The notes under the pieces: generated by a model
What the model was told of the DNA's origin: nothing
What the model saw: the letters and a program-made list of their open reading frames with translations, nothing else
The model's database searches: none
DNA from: Micromonospora terminaliae
GTDB lineage: Bacteria; Actinomycetota; Actinomycetes; Mycobacteriales; Micromonosporaceae
Reading direction: 5' to 3'
Length of the DNA stretch: 64,000 bases
Assembly (NCBI RefSeq): GCF_009671205.1
Contig: NZ_CP045309.1
Coordinates: 620,001-684,000 of the forward strand
Translations under genes and position numbers: made by a program
Shown here: piece after piece, positions 17,318 through 25,611 of the stretch
Layout: each line of letters starts with the position of its first letter
How positions within the stretch are numbered: the stretch's first letter is position 1

Positions 17318-18352
17318 ATGCCCTCCACCCGTCAGTCGCTGCGGCGTACCCTCGCCGCCGCCGTCACCCTGCTCGCCCTCACCGCCGCCACGGGCTGCGG
17401 CGCCGGCGCCGCAGCCGGCGGCAAGCAGACCACCGAGCTGCGCTACCAGGGCTCGGTCGGCCAGGTGACCCTCCCCGAACTCGCCGCCGACCTCGGCTAC
17501 CTCGGCGACGTGAAGCTCGACTGGATCGGCAACGTGACCGGCGGCCCGGCCGACATCCAGGCCACCGCCACCGGCCAGACCGACTTCGGCGGCGCCTTCA
17601 ACGGCGCCATCGTCAAGCTCCAGGCCGCCAACGCACCCATCACCGCCGTGGTCGCCTACTACGGCTCCGACGCGCAGACCTTCCAGGGCTACTACGTCCT
17701 CGACGACAGCCCGATCCACGGGCCCCGCGACCTCATCGGGAAGAAGGTCGGCATGAACACCCTCGGCGCGCACGCCGAGGCGGTGCTCAAGACCTGGCTG
17801 GCCAGGGGCGGCCTGACCCCCGCCGAGATCGCCAAGGTCGAACTCGTCGCGCTGCCGCCGGTCAACATCGAGCAGTCGCTGCGGCAGAAGCAGATCGACG
17901 TGGCGGTGCTCGGCGGCGTGATCCGCGACAAGGCCGTCGCCGCCGGTGGCGTCCGCACCGTCTTCACCGACTACGAGCTGCTCGGCGCGTTCAGCGGGGG
18001 CAGCTACGTCTTCCGGGACGACTTCATCACGCGCAACCCGGACACCGTACGGGCGTTCGTGAGCGGGGTGGGCCGGGCCATCGAGTGGGCCCGCACCCAG
18101 CCCCGGGAGACCGTCGTCGCCCGGCTGGAGGCCATCATCGCCAAGCGCGGCCGCAACGAGGACGCGTCCCTGGTGCGGTACTGGAAGTCCAGCGGCGTCG
18201 CCGGCAAGGGCGGTCTGATCAGCGACCGGGAGTTCGCCACCTGGATCGACTGGCTGGCCGGCTCCGGTGAGCTCAAGGGCGACCGGCCGAAGCCCGCCGA
18301 CCTCTACACCAACCGGTTCAACGAGTTCGCCACCGGCGGGGGTGGCGCGTGA
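17318..18352 (+). CDS. Sulfonate/taurine-type ABC transporter substrate-binding lipoprotein
   Basis: A 344-residue SsuA/TauA-like binding protein. Residues 1-28 are a lipoprotein signal peptide (RRTLAAAVTLLALTAATGC, with the lipobox Cys at about 28), so the mature protein is tethered outside the membrane. The NMT1/SsuA-type lobe has LPELAADLGYLGDVKLDW, DFGGAFNGAIVKLQAA and IGKKVGMNTLGAHAEAVL. The ATG at 17318 follows AGGAG; a longer frame extends upstream to 17099 but overlaps the leader region. It is the first structural gene of a tight operon with ATPase, permease and desulfonation enzymes. Confidence 0.9.
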   Translation: MPSTRQSLRRTLAAAVTLLALTAATGCGAGAAAGGKQTTELRYQGSVGQVTLPELAADLGYLGDVKLDWIGNVTGGPADIQATATGQTDFGGAFNGAIVKLQAANAPITAVVAYYGSDAQTFQGYYVLDDSPIHGPRDLIGKKVGMNTLGAHAEAVLKTWLARGGLTPAEIAKVELVALPPVNIEQSLRQKQIDVAVLGGVIRDKAVAAGGVRTVFTDYELLGAFSGGSYVFRDDFITRNPDTVRAFVSGVGRAIEWARTQPRETVVARLEAIIAKRGRNEDASLVRYWKSSGVAGKGGLISDREFATWIDWLAGSGELKGDRPKPADLYTNRFNEFATGGGGA

Positions 18353-19164
18353 GCACCGACAAGATCCTCTTCGACCGGGTGACGAAGGTCTTCCCGGGCC
18401 GGCGGGGCGGCGGCGCGGTCACCGCGCTCGACGAGCTGACCCTCGGGGTACGCCCCGGCGAGTTCCTGGTCGTCGTCGGCCCCAGCGGCTGCGGCAAGTC
18501 CACCCTGCTCGACCTGCTCGGCGGCCTCTCCGCGCCCAGCGGCGGGCAGGTGCTGGTCGACGGCCGCCCGGTCACCGGGCCCGGCCTGGACCGGGGCATC
18601 GTCTTCCAGCAGTACGCGCTGCTGCCCTGGCGCACCGCCGCCGGCAACGTCGCCTTCGGACTGGAGGCCAAGGGCGTGCCGCGCGCGGATCGCGCCGACC
18701 TGATCGCCCACCACCTCGACCTGGTCGGGCTCACCGGGTTCGCCGACCGCTACCCGCACGAGCTGTCCGGCGGCATGAAGCAGCGGGTGGCCATCGCCCG
18801 CAGCCTCGCGTACGACCCGGACGTGCTGCTCATGGACGAGCCGTTCGCGGCGCTCGACGCGCAAACCCGCGACTCGCTCCAGGACGAGCTGGTGCGGATC
18901 TGGCAGGCCACCGGCAAGACCATCGTCTTCATCACCCACGGCATCGACGAGGCAGTCCACCTCGGCCAGCGGGTCGCCGTGATGACCTCCCGCCCCGGGC
19001 GGATCAAGGAGGTCATCGACATCGAGCTGGGCGACCGGGAGGCGCAGGAGGACCTGCGCTCCACCGACGCGTTCCGCCACCACCGACACCAGATCTGGAC
19101 GCTGCTGCGCGACGAGGTGCGCGCCGCCCAGTCCGCCGTACGAGAGGAGGCCCGCGTTGGTTGA
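18349..19164 (+). CDS. Sulfonate-type ABC transporter ATP-binding protein
   Basis: A 271-residue SsuB/TauB-like ATPase. Walker A is GPSGCGKSTLLDLLGG, the Q loop is FQQYALLPWRT, the signature is ELSGGMKQRVAIAR, Walker B is DVLLMDEPFAALDAQ, and the H loop is FITHGIDEAVHL. The GTG at 18349 overlaps the stop of the binding-protein gene (GTGA), giving translational coupling. It energises uptake of an organosulfur compound together with its neighbours. Confidence 0.94.
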   Translation: MSTDKILFDRVTKVFPGRRGGGAVTALDELTLGVRPGEFLVVVGPSGCGKSTLLDLLGGLSAPSGGQVLVDGRPVTGPGLDRGIVFQQYALLPWRTAAGNVAFGLEAKGVPRADRADLIAHHLDLVGLTGFADRYPHELSGGMKQRVAIARSLAYDPDVLLMDEPFAALDAQTRDSLQDELVRIWQATGKTIVFITHGIDEAVHLGQRVAVMTSRPGRIKEVIDIELGDREAQEDLRSTDAFRHHRHQIWTLLRDEVRAAQSAVREEARVG

Positions 19165-20017
19165 CATCGCCGAACGGCCCACCCGTCAGGCGGCCCCGCC
19201 CGCCGTGTCGCCGGCGGTCCCCGCCGCCGCTCCCGCCCTGCCCGGTCGGCTGCTCGGGCTCGGCCGCCGGGCCCTGCACCGCAGCGTCGCGCTGCTGGCC
19301 CTGGCCGCGGTCTGGGAGACCGCACCCCGGGTCGGGTTGGTCGACCGGGTCTTCCTGCCCCCGCTGTCCGAGGTGCTCACCGCGTGGTGGACGCTGCTGC
19401 GCACCGGGCAACTCGCCGACCACGTCGGCGCGAGCCTGACCCGGTCGCTCACCGGGCTGGCCCTGGCCGTGGCCGCCGCGATCCCGCTCGGCCTGCTGAT
19501 CGGCTGGTACCGGCCCCTGGCCGACCTGCTCAGCCCGCTGCTGGAGGTGTTCCGCAACACCGCCGCGCTCGCGCTGCTGCCGGTCTTCGTGCTCATCCTC
19601 GGGCTGGGCGAGACCTCCAAGATCGCCCTGGTGGTCTACGCCTGCTCCTGGCCGATCCTGCTGAACACCATCGCCGGGGTGAAGGGGGTGGACCCGCTGC
19701 TGGTCCGCTCGGCCCGCTCGATGGGGCTCAACCACCTGCGGCTGTTCCAGAAGGTGATCCTGCCGGCGGCCGTGCCGACCATCTTCACGGGCGTCCGGCT
19801 CGCCGGGGCGTACTCGATCCTCGTGCTGGTCGCGGCCGAGATGGTCGGCGCGAAGGCCGGTCTCGGCTACCTCATCAACTACGCGCAGTACAACTTCGCG
19901 ATCCCCGACATGTACGCCGGGATCATCACGATCTCCGCCATCGGCCTGGTCGTCAACCAGCTCCTCGTCGCCGGGGAACGCCGCTTCTCCACCTGGCGCG
20001 TCGACGTCACCGCCTGA
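19157..20017 (+). CDS. Sulfonate-type ABC transporter permease
   Basis: A 286-residue inner-membrane permease of the BPD_transp_1/SsuC type with six predicted helices and the EAA loop near KGVDPLLVRSARSMGLNHLR. The first 35 residues are a Pro/Ala-rich cytoplasmic tail. It starts at TTG 19157, supported by GAGGAGG 7 bases upstream, and overlaps the ATPase gene by 8 bp. Confidence 0.93.
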   Translation: MVDIAERPTRQAAPPAVSPAVPAAAPALPGRLLGLGRRALHRSVALLALAAVWETAPRVGLVDRVFLPPLSEVLTAWWTLLRTGQLADHVGASLTRSLTGLALAVAAAIPLGLLIGWYRPLADLLSPLLEVFRNTAALALLPVFVLILGLGETSKIALVVYACSWPILLNTIAGVKGVDPLLVRSARSMGLNHLRLFQKVILPAAVPTIFTGVRLAGAYSILVLVAAEMVGAKAGLGYLINYAQYNFAIPDMYAGIITISAIGLVVNQLLVAGERRFSTWRVDVTA

Positions 20018-20028
20018 GAGGAAACCCC

Positions 20029-21363
20029 ATGTCCCGAACCCTGCACCTCAACGCGTTCCTGATGGGTGTCGGCCACCATGAGGCGGCCTGGCGGCACCCC
20101 CGCACCGACCCGCGCCGGGTCGCCGACGTCACGCACTTCCAGGAGCTGGCCCGGATCGCCGAGCGCGGCACCCTCGACTCGGTGTTCCTCGCCGACGGGC
20201 TCGCCGTCGGCCCGGCCGTCCGGCACAACATCCAGGCCGTCTTCGAGCCGCTCACCCTGCTCGCCGCGCTGGCCACCGCCACCGAGCACATCGGCCTGAT
20301 CGCCACCGCGTCCACCACCTACAACGAGCCGTTCAACCTGGCCCGCAAGTTCGCCTCGCTCGATCACCTGAGCGGCGGCCGGGCCGGCTGGAACATCGTC
20401 ACCTCGGCGCAGGCCCGGGAGGCCCGCAACTTCAACCTCGACGACCACCCGGCGCACGCCGAGCGGTACCGCCGGGCCGCCGAGTTCGTGGACGTGGCCA
20501 TCAAGCTCTGGGACAGCTGGGAGGACGACGCGCTGGTCCTCGACACCGAGGCCGGCATCTTCGCCGACACCGACCGGGTGCACGAGATCGCGCACGACGG
20601 CGAGCGGTTCCGGGTGCACGGACCCCTGAACACCCCCCGCCCGCCGCAGGGCCGGCCGCTGCTCGTGCAGGCCGGCTCGTCCGCCGACGGCATTGCGTTC
20701 GCCGCCCGCTACGCCGAGGCGGTCTTCACGGCCCAGCAGACCCTCGCCGACGGCCAGGCGTTCTACGCCGAGCTGCGGCGCGCGACCACCGCCGCGGGCC
20801 GGGACCCCGCCGGGGTCAAGGTGCTGCCCGGCATCGCGCCGGTCATCGGGGGTACGGAGTCCGAAGCCCGGGCCCTCGCCGACGAACTGGAGGCGCTCAT
20901 CGTGCCCGAGCACGCCCTCGCCCAGCTCTCCGGCATGACCGGTCTCGATCTCACCGGGCTGCCGCTGGACGGGCCGCTGCCGGACCTGCCCGACGTCAGC
21001 GCGGTGCAGTCCCACCAGAGCCGGTACCAGCTCGTCGTCGACCTGGCCCGGCGGGAGCAACTCACCATCCGGCAGCTCATCGGGCGGCTCGGCGGCGGCC
21101 GCGGGCACCGTGTCGTGGCCGGCACCCCCGAGCAGATCGCCGACCAGATCGAGCTCTGGTTCACCCAGGGCGCCGCCGACGGCTTCAACGTCATGCCACC
21201 CCTGCTGCCCCACGGACTGGAGGCCTTCGTGGACCACGTCGTACCGCTGCTGCGCCGGCGCGGGCTGTTCCGGCACGAGTACACCGGCCGCACGCTCCGC
21301 GAGCACTACGGGCTGCCCCGCCCGGCCAGCACCTGGGCGGACCGGGAGCTGGTGACCGCGTGA
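20029..21363 (+). CDS. FMN-dependent monooxygenase, NtaA/SnaA/DszA family
   Basis: A 444-residue luciferase-like monooxygenase. Family signs: RTLHLNAFLMGVGHHEAAWR at the start, LDSVFLADGLAVG, HLSGGRAGWNIVTS, and GRPLLVQAGSSADGIAFAARYAEAVF. Members oxidise chelators, polyketides, dibenzothiophene sulfone or dimethyl sulfone with reduced FMN. Here, the transporter upstream and the flavin reductase downstream point to C-S bond cleavage of an imported sulfonate or sulfone (inference). The start ATG at 20029 is behind GAGAGGAAA. Confidence 0.9.
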   Translation: MSRTLHLNAFLMGVGHHEAAWRHPRTDPRRVADVTHFQELARIAERGTLDSVFLADGLAVGPAVRHNIQAVFEPLTLLAALATATEHIGLIATASTTYNEPFNLARKFASLDHLSGGRAGWNIVTSAQAREARNFNLDDHPAHAERYRRAAEFVDVAIKLWDSWEDDALVLDTEAGIFADTDRVHEIAHDGERFRVHGPLNTPRPPQGRPLLVQAGSSADGIAFAARYAEAVFTAQQTLADGQAFYAELRRATTAAGRDPAGVKVLPGIAPVIGGTESEARALADELEALIVPEHALAQLSGMTGLDLTGLPLDGPLPDLPDVSAVQSHQSRYQLVVDLARREQLTIRQLIGRLGGGRGHRVVAGTPEQIADQIELWFTQGAADGFNVMPPLLPHGLEAFVDHVVPLLRRRGLFRHEYTGRTLREHYGLPRPASTWADRELVTA

Positions 21364-21923
21364 CCACCGTGGACCGCCCCGGGGCGGGCACCGTCGAGCT
21401 GCGCCCGGTCGACTCCGACACGTTCCGCGGCCTGCTGCGCCGGCAGGCCTCCACGGTCACCGTGGTCACCACCCCCGGCCTGCACGTCGGCCGGCGCCGG
21501 CCGTCGCTGCCGCCGGCCGGCTTCACCGCCACCTCGTTCACGTCGGTGTCGCTGGACCCGCCGCTGGTGTCGTTCTGCCTCGGCCGCGAGTCGTCGAGCT
21601 GGCCGACCGTGGAGCGGGCCGAGCACGTGGCCGTGCACCTGCTCGCCTCCGGGCAACAGGAGGTCGCGCGGGTCTTCGCCACCAGCGGCATCGACCGGTT
21701 CGCCGCCCACCCGGGCTGGGAGACCGGCCCGTTCGGGGTGCCGCTCATCGCCGACGCCCTCGCCGTGCTGCTCTGCCGGGTGGTCCGCCGGATCGAGGCC
21801 GGCGACCACACCCTCGTGCTCGCCGAGCCCCTGGCGCTCGGCGCGGGCGAGGACGGTGACCCGCTGGTGCACCACCGCGGCGGCTACACCACCACGCTCG
21901 GCGCCTGGCCGGAGACGTGGTGA
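21360..21923 (+). CDS. Flavin reductase domain protein
   Basis: A 187-residue flavin:NAD(P)H reductase-like protein (FMN-binding split barrel) that should feed reduced FMN to the preceding monooxygenase. Typical stretches are FRGLLRRQASTVTVVTT, GFTATSFTSVSLDPPLVSFCLG, VHLLASGQQEVARVFA, and a final basic/Gly turn (LVHHRGGYTT). It starts at GTG 21360, overlapping the monooxygenase stop (GTGA). Confidence 0.91.
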   Translation: MTTVDRPGAGTVELRPVDSDTFRGLLRRQASTVTVVTTPGLHVGRRRPSLPPAGFTATSFTSVSLDPPLVSFCLGRESSSWPTVERAEHVAVHLLASGQQEVARVFATSGIDRFAAHPGWETGPFGVPLIADALAVLLCRVVRRIEAGDHTLVLAEPLALGAGEDGDPLVHHRGGYTTTLGAWPETW

Positions 21924-22531
21924 GCGCAGCCGCCACCGACCTGCTCGCGCTCGACCGGGCCGCCCAGGACCTGCTGTTCCGGGCGGCCCGGACGGCCAAC
22001 ACGTTCACCGGCGAACCGGTCGACGAGGAGCAGGTGCGGGCCATCCACGACCTGGTGCGCACCGGCCCGACCGCGATGAACGCCCAGCCGCTGCGGGTGC
22101 TGCTGCTGCGCGCGGCGGCCGCCCGGGCCCGGCTGCTGCCGTACCTCAGCTCCGGCAACCGGGACAAGACGGCGAGCGCGCCGCTGACCGCGGTGCTCGC
22201 CGCCGACGTGGACTGGCACGACCGGCTGCCCGAGCTGTTCCCGCACCGGCCCGGCGCGCGGGACTGGTTCACCGGCGACCCGGCCGGCCGGGAGGCCCAG
22301 GCCCGGCTCAACGCCGCGCTCCAGATCGGCTACCTGCTCATCGGGGTACGCGCCGCCGGGCTGGCCGCCGGCCCCATGGCCGGATTCGACACGGCCGGGG
22401 TGGAGCGGGAGTTCTTTCCGGACGGTCGGCACCGGGTGCTGCTGCTCATGAACATCGGCCGGCCGGGGCCGGACGCCTGGCGGGAGCGGCTGCCCCGGCT
22501 CGACTACGCCGAGGTGGTCCGCACCCTCTGA
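21917..22531 (+). CDS. Nitroreductase-family oxidoreductase, RutE-like
   Basis: A 204-residue FMN-dependent nitroreductase-fold protein, closest in pattern to the RutE/malonic-semialdehyde-reductase branch: RAARTANTFTGEPVDEEQVR, TGPTAMNAQPLRVLLLR, NAALQIGYLLIGVRAAGLAAGP and VLLLMNIGRPG. Start is ambiguous between GTG 21917 and GTG 21920; GGAG at 21911 favours the second. As the last gene of the sulfur operon, it may reduce an aldehyde or other product released by desulfonation (inference). Confidence 0.87.
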   Translation: MVSAAATDLLALDRAAQDLLFRAARTANTFTGEPVDEEQVRAIHDLVRTGPTAMNAQPLRVLLLRAAAARARLLPYLSSGNRDKTASAPLTAVLAADVDWHDRLPELFPHRPGARDWFTGDPAGREAQARLNAALQIGYLLIGVRAAGLAAGPMAGFDTAGVEREFFPDGRHRVLLLMNIGRPGPDAWRERLPRLDYAEVVRTL

Positions 22532-22535
22532 GGCG

Positions 22536-22991
22536 TCAGCGGGGCTCCCAGGCGTCGGGGCGGGCGATCAGCTTGCGGACGTGGCCGGGGAGCTTCCCGC
22601 TGGCCATCTCGGCCAGGCTCACCTCGTCGACCACCTGCCGGACGGCGGCACGCACGGCCACCCAGAGCCGGGGCAGGTTCTCCGCCGCGCCCTCGTACCG
22701 GGTCTCCTCGGGGCGCATCCCGCGTACCCCGGCGAGGGGGCCGTCGACGGCGCGCAGGATCTGCCCGATGGTGATGTCCCGCGGCGGCCGGGCCAGGGTG
22801 TAGCCACCCTCGGCGCCGCGCTGGGCGCGGACGATCCCGGCCCGGCGCAGGTCCGCGAGGACCGCCTCGAGGAACTTGCGGGGCATGTCCTGCTCGGCCG
22901 CGATGGCCTGGGTGGACAGCAGGGTGGGGTACGCGGTGGCCAGGCTCAGGGCCGCCCGGACCGCGTAGTCGCCGCGCGCGGAGATCTGCAC
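22536..22991 (-). CDS. Rrf2-family transcriptional regulator
   Basis: A 151-residue winged-helix regulator. The start VQISARGDYAVRAALSLA is diagnostic, followed by the HTH STQAIAAEQDMPRKFLEAVL and the wing GAEGGYTLARPP. The Fe-S cysteines of IscR-type members are absent, so it is more like CymR, the Rrf2 repressor of cysteine and sulfur genes. It converges on the sulfonate operon with a gap of only 4 bp. The start is GTG 22991, 7 bp after the AraC gene on the same strand, so the pair is probably one transcript. Confidence 0.9.
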   Translation of the reverse strand: MQISARGDYAVRAALSLATAYPTLLSTQAIAAEQDMPRKFLEAVLADLRRAGIVRAQRGAEGGYTLARPPRDITIGQILRAVDGPLAGVRGMRPEETRYEGAAENLPRLWVAVRAAVRQVVDEVSLAEMASGKLPGHVRKLIARPDAWEPR

Positions 22992-22998
22992 AGTGCCA

Positions 22999-23913
22999 TC
23001 ATGCCCGGCCGGCGGGGGCGGGGGAGTCGGCGGGCGGGCGAGGGCGCACCATGCGGACGGGCAGGGGCTGCTCCCGGGCGGCCCGGAAGGCACCCGGGCT
23101 CACCCCGACCTCGCGGGTGAAGAAGCGACCGAAGTTGGTCGGCTCGGGGAAGCCGAGCCGCCGGCCGATCCGGGCGATCGGCTCGTCGGTGGCGGCGAGC
23201 AGCCGGCTGGCCTGCAACGCCACCCGCTCGTCGATCACCTGCTTGGCGCTGCGGCCGGTCACCGCCAGGCAGGCCCGGGTCAGGGTACGCACCGAGCAGC
23301 CGAGCTGGGCCGCGTAGTCCTCCACCCGGCGGGTGTGCCGGTAGCCCCGCTCGACCTCCCGGCACAGCCGCCGGAAGGTCTCCGTCTCGGCCCGCGGCGT
23401 CTCCCGCTCCCCGCCGGCGGGCAGCAGGCTCAGCCGCAGCAGCAGCACGGTGAGCTGGTGACGGAGCAGCGCCGCGGCGGCGGGGACCCCGGCGTGCCGG
23501 TCGGCGTCCACCGCCAGCTGGGTCACCTCGCTGATCACCGCGTCCTCGTCCTCGCCGGCGAGCTGCCGGTACGCGGGCACCGCGTCCGGGTCGACGTCCA
23601 TGCCACGCAGCGCTTCCGGCCCCCAGCGCACCACCGTCGCGTCGAGCTGCGGACCGAGGCAGCGCAGCACCTGACCGGGGCGGGCCCGCAGCATCGTGCC
23701 CGGGCGGCAGGGCAGCGCCCGGAAGTCCAGCTCCGCGCTGCCGTGACCGTGGGTGACCAGGATCAGCAGGTCGGCGTCGAGCAGGACCGGTCGAGACCAG
23801 CCGGACGCGGGCGCCAGGCCGGCGAGCGCACCGGTGACGATCTCGTCGGACTCGACGCGCGCCGCCGACAGGCCGGTGCGGGTGGCCGGGGAGGGCTGAC
23901 CGGTAGTGACCAT
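22999..23913 (-). CDS. AraC-family transcriptional regulator
   Basis: A 304-residue regulator with an N-terminal cupin-like sensor (GHGSAELDFRALPCRPGTML) and a C-terminal pair of HTHs: VEDYAAQLGCSVRTLTRACLAVTGRSAKQ and IARIGRRLGFPEPTNFGRFFTREVGVSPGAFR. I use the ATG at 23913 (MVTTGQPSPATRTG) rather than the upstream frame opening at 23979, which is poor in AraC character. It lies immediately upstream of the Rrf2 gene. The effector is unknown. Confidence 0.9.
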   Translation of the reverse strand: MVTTGQPSPATRTGLSAARVESDEIVTGALAGLAPASGWSRPVLLDADLLILVTHGHGSAELDFRALPCRPGTMLRARPGQVLRCLGPQLDATVVRWGPEALRGMDVDPDAVPAYRQLAGEDEDAVISEVTQLAVDADRHAGVPAAAALLRHQLTVLLLRLSLLPAGGERETPRAETETFRRLCREVERGYRHTRRVEDYAAQLGCSVRTLTRACLAVTGRSAKQVIDERVALQASRLLAATDEPIARIGRRLGFPEPTNFGRFFTREVGVSPGAFRAAREQPLPVRMVRPRPPADSPAPAGRA

Positions 23914-23998
23914 CGTCCCGACGGTAACCGGCCGGTGCGCACCTTGCATCTCGACGGTTTCGGCCGGCCTTGTCGGCACTGACCAGCGACGGTTAGGT

Positions 23999-24010
23999 TA
24001 CCGATCGGTA
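23999..24010. promoter_or_regulatory. 12-bp palindrome upstream of the SDR gene
   Basis: TACCGATCGGTA is a perfect palindrome in the divergent gap between the AraC and SDR genes, about 48 bp before the SDR start. Its form fits a TetR-type or other dimeric operator, but no TetR gene is adjacent. Confidence 0.5.
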
Positions 24011-24057
24011 GCGCCGGGGTCACCGACCGACCCGCGGCCCCGCACATCGGCGATGGG

Positions 24058-24840
24058 ATGGGCATGACGGATCTGTTCTCGGTCGAAGGCAAGACGGTGC
24101 TCGTCACCGGCGGCTCACGGGGCATCGGCCTGATGATCGCCCGGGGCTTCGTACAGGCCGGCGCCAAGGTCATCATCTCGTCGCGCAAGGCCGACGTCTG
24201 CGAGGCCGTGGCCAAGGAACTCTCCGCCGACGGGCACTGCGAGGCGATCCCCGCCGACCTGGGCCACGACGAGGGCGCGCTCGGGCTGGCGCAGGCCGTG
24301 CGGGACCGCACCGACCGGCTCGACGTGCTGGTCAACAACGCCGGCGCCACCTGGGGCGCGCCGCTGGAGGCGTACCCGGAGGCCGCGTTCGACAAGCTCT
24401 GGGCCGTCAACGTCAAGGCCGTCTTCCGGCTCACCACCGCGCTGCTGCCCGCGCTGCGCGCGGCCGCCACCCCCGGCGACCCGGCCCGCGTGATCAACAT
24501 CGGCTCGATCGACGGCATCCGGGTGCCGTGGATGGAGGTGTACGCCTACTCGGCGACCAAGGCGGCCGTGCACATGCTCACCCGCAGCCTCGCCCACCAG
24601 CTCGCCGGCGAGCAGATCACGGTCAACGCGATCGCGCCGGGGCCGTTCGAGAGCAAGATGATGGCCTTCGCGCTGGACGACCCGGCCTCCCGGGCGGCCA
24701 TCGAGCAGCAGGTGCCGCTGGGCCGGATCGGGCGCCCCGAGGACATGGCGGGCACGGCGATCTACCTGTCGTCGCGGGCCGGCGCGTACCTGACCGGGGC
24801 GGTCATCCCGGTCGACGGTGGGATCACCACGCACGGCTGA
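24058..24840 (+). CDS. SDR-family oxidoreductase
   Basis: A 260-residue classical short-chain dehydrogenase/reductase. The NADP(H) site is TGGSRGIG at about residues 17-24 with an Arg at 43 (SSRKAD), consistent with NADPH preference. NNAGATWG is at 93-100. The catalytic residues are Ser150 (NIGSIDGI), Tyr164 and Lys168 (YSATK). The end DGGITTHG is typical. The substrate cannot be read; the 3-oxoacyl reductase/gluconate dehydrogenase-like group is the nearest general match. Confidence 0.92.
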   Translation: MGMTDLFSVEGKTVLVTGGSRGIGLMIARGFVQAGAKVIISSRKADVCEAVAKELSADGHCEAIPADLGHDEGALGLAQAVRDRTDRLDVLVNNAGATWGAPLEAYPEAAFDKLWAVNVKAVFRLTTALLPALRAAATPGDPARVINIGSIDGIRVPWMEVYAYSATKAAVHMLTRSLAHQLAGEQITVNAIAPGPFESKMMAFALDDPASRAAIEQQVPLGRIGRPEDMAGTAIYLSSRAGAYLTGAVIPVDGGITTHG

Positions 24841-24862
24841 CGCGTACCCCTGGATTCGACGG

Positions 24863-24903
24863 CCCGGGGCCGCGCGGACTCGGCAGATCCGCGCGGCCCC
24901 GGG
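24863..24903. terminator. Bidirectional hairpin terminator
   Basis: A perfect 16-bp GC-rich stem (24863-24878 with 24888-24903) and 9-base loop between the convergent SDR and ssgB genes. Confidence 0.85.
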
Positions 24904-24912
24904 TGTGTCGTG

Positions 24913-25344
24913 TCAGCGGCCGGCGAGCAGCCGGTTCACCGCGGTGTCGACGTCCAGGTGCTCGGCCTCGCGGCCGCGCGGGACGACGACGTAGGTCCGG
25001 CGCAGGAAGCGCACCAGCACGCTGCGCGGGACCTCGAAGAGGGCGTTGCCGTCCGGCGACGACAGCGCGAGCGCGACGAAGTCGCCGCGCGGGGTGGCCC
25101 ACGGCCAGACCCGGACATCGCCGATGCCGGCCGGCTCGTCGAGACCGGTGACCAGCAGTTCGCGAGCGAACGACCAGCTCACCGCCTCGCCGCCAGCGGA
25201 TTCGGCGTGGAACAGGACATGGACCGCATACGGGTCAGCAGGGTCGTAACGCAGACTGGCACGCACCGGCAAGGCGGTGGCGTCAGGCGCGACGAGCCTT
25301 AGCGACGTCTCGACCTCTACGGTCGTCGGTCGAATGACACTCAT
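24913..25344 (-). CDS. ssgB: SsgB-type sporulation/cell-division activator
   Basis: A 143-residue SsgA-like protein (SALP). Streptomyces SsgB positions FtsZ at sporulation septa. Family landmarks are SLRYDPADPYAVHVLFHAE, VSWSFARELLVTGLDEPAGIGDVRVWP and FEVPRSVLVRFLRRTYVVVP. Its length and near-consensus sequence fit SsgB, the SALP conserved in all spore-forming actinomycetes. The ATG at 25344 starts MSVIRPTTVEVET. Its presence supports a sporulating host. Confidence 0.88.
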   Translation of the reverse strand: MSVIRPTTVEVETSLRLVAPDATALPVRASLRYDPADPYAVHVLFHAESAGGEAVSWSFARELLVTGLDEPAGIGDVRVWPWATPRGDFVALALSSPDGNALFEVPRSVLVRFLRRTYVVVPRGREAEHLDVDTAVNRLLAGR

Positions 25345-25611
25345 GGACGTTCTCCCCCCGGCACCGCTGCGGAACGCGCGTGTCCCGCTTTTCCCATACT
25401 CAGGTGCTGCTCCTGGCTACGCTCCGCCATACGCTGACTTCACCCAGTGGTGGGAAGGGGGTCGGAAAGCCTTCGAGAACATGAAAATTCTTGTAGGATT
25501 TCCGCTTCCGCCCGATCCGTCATCCCGCCCGGCAACGGGTGGTTCAGTCGTCGACTTACTCCGGTAACGTCCAGCCCTCAGCAGGGGTGACGGTCCCGGG
25601 CGACACTGGGG

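Noticed and set aside
25277..25567. A 96-residue plus-strand frame upstream of the PGPGW gene
   Set aside because: Overlaps the ssgB start antisense, lacks a ribosome site and shows no motif; treated as the ssgB promoter region.
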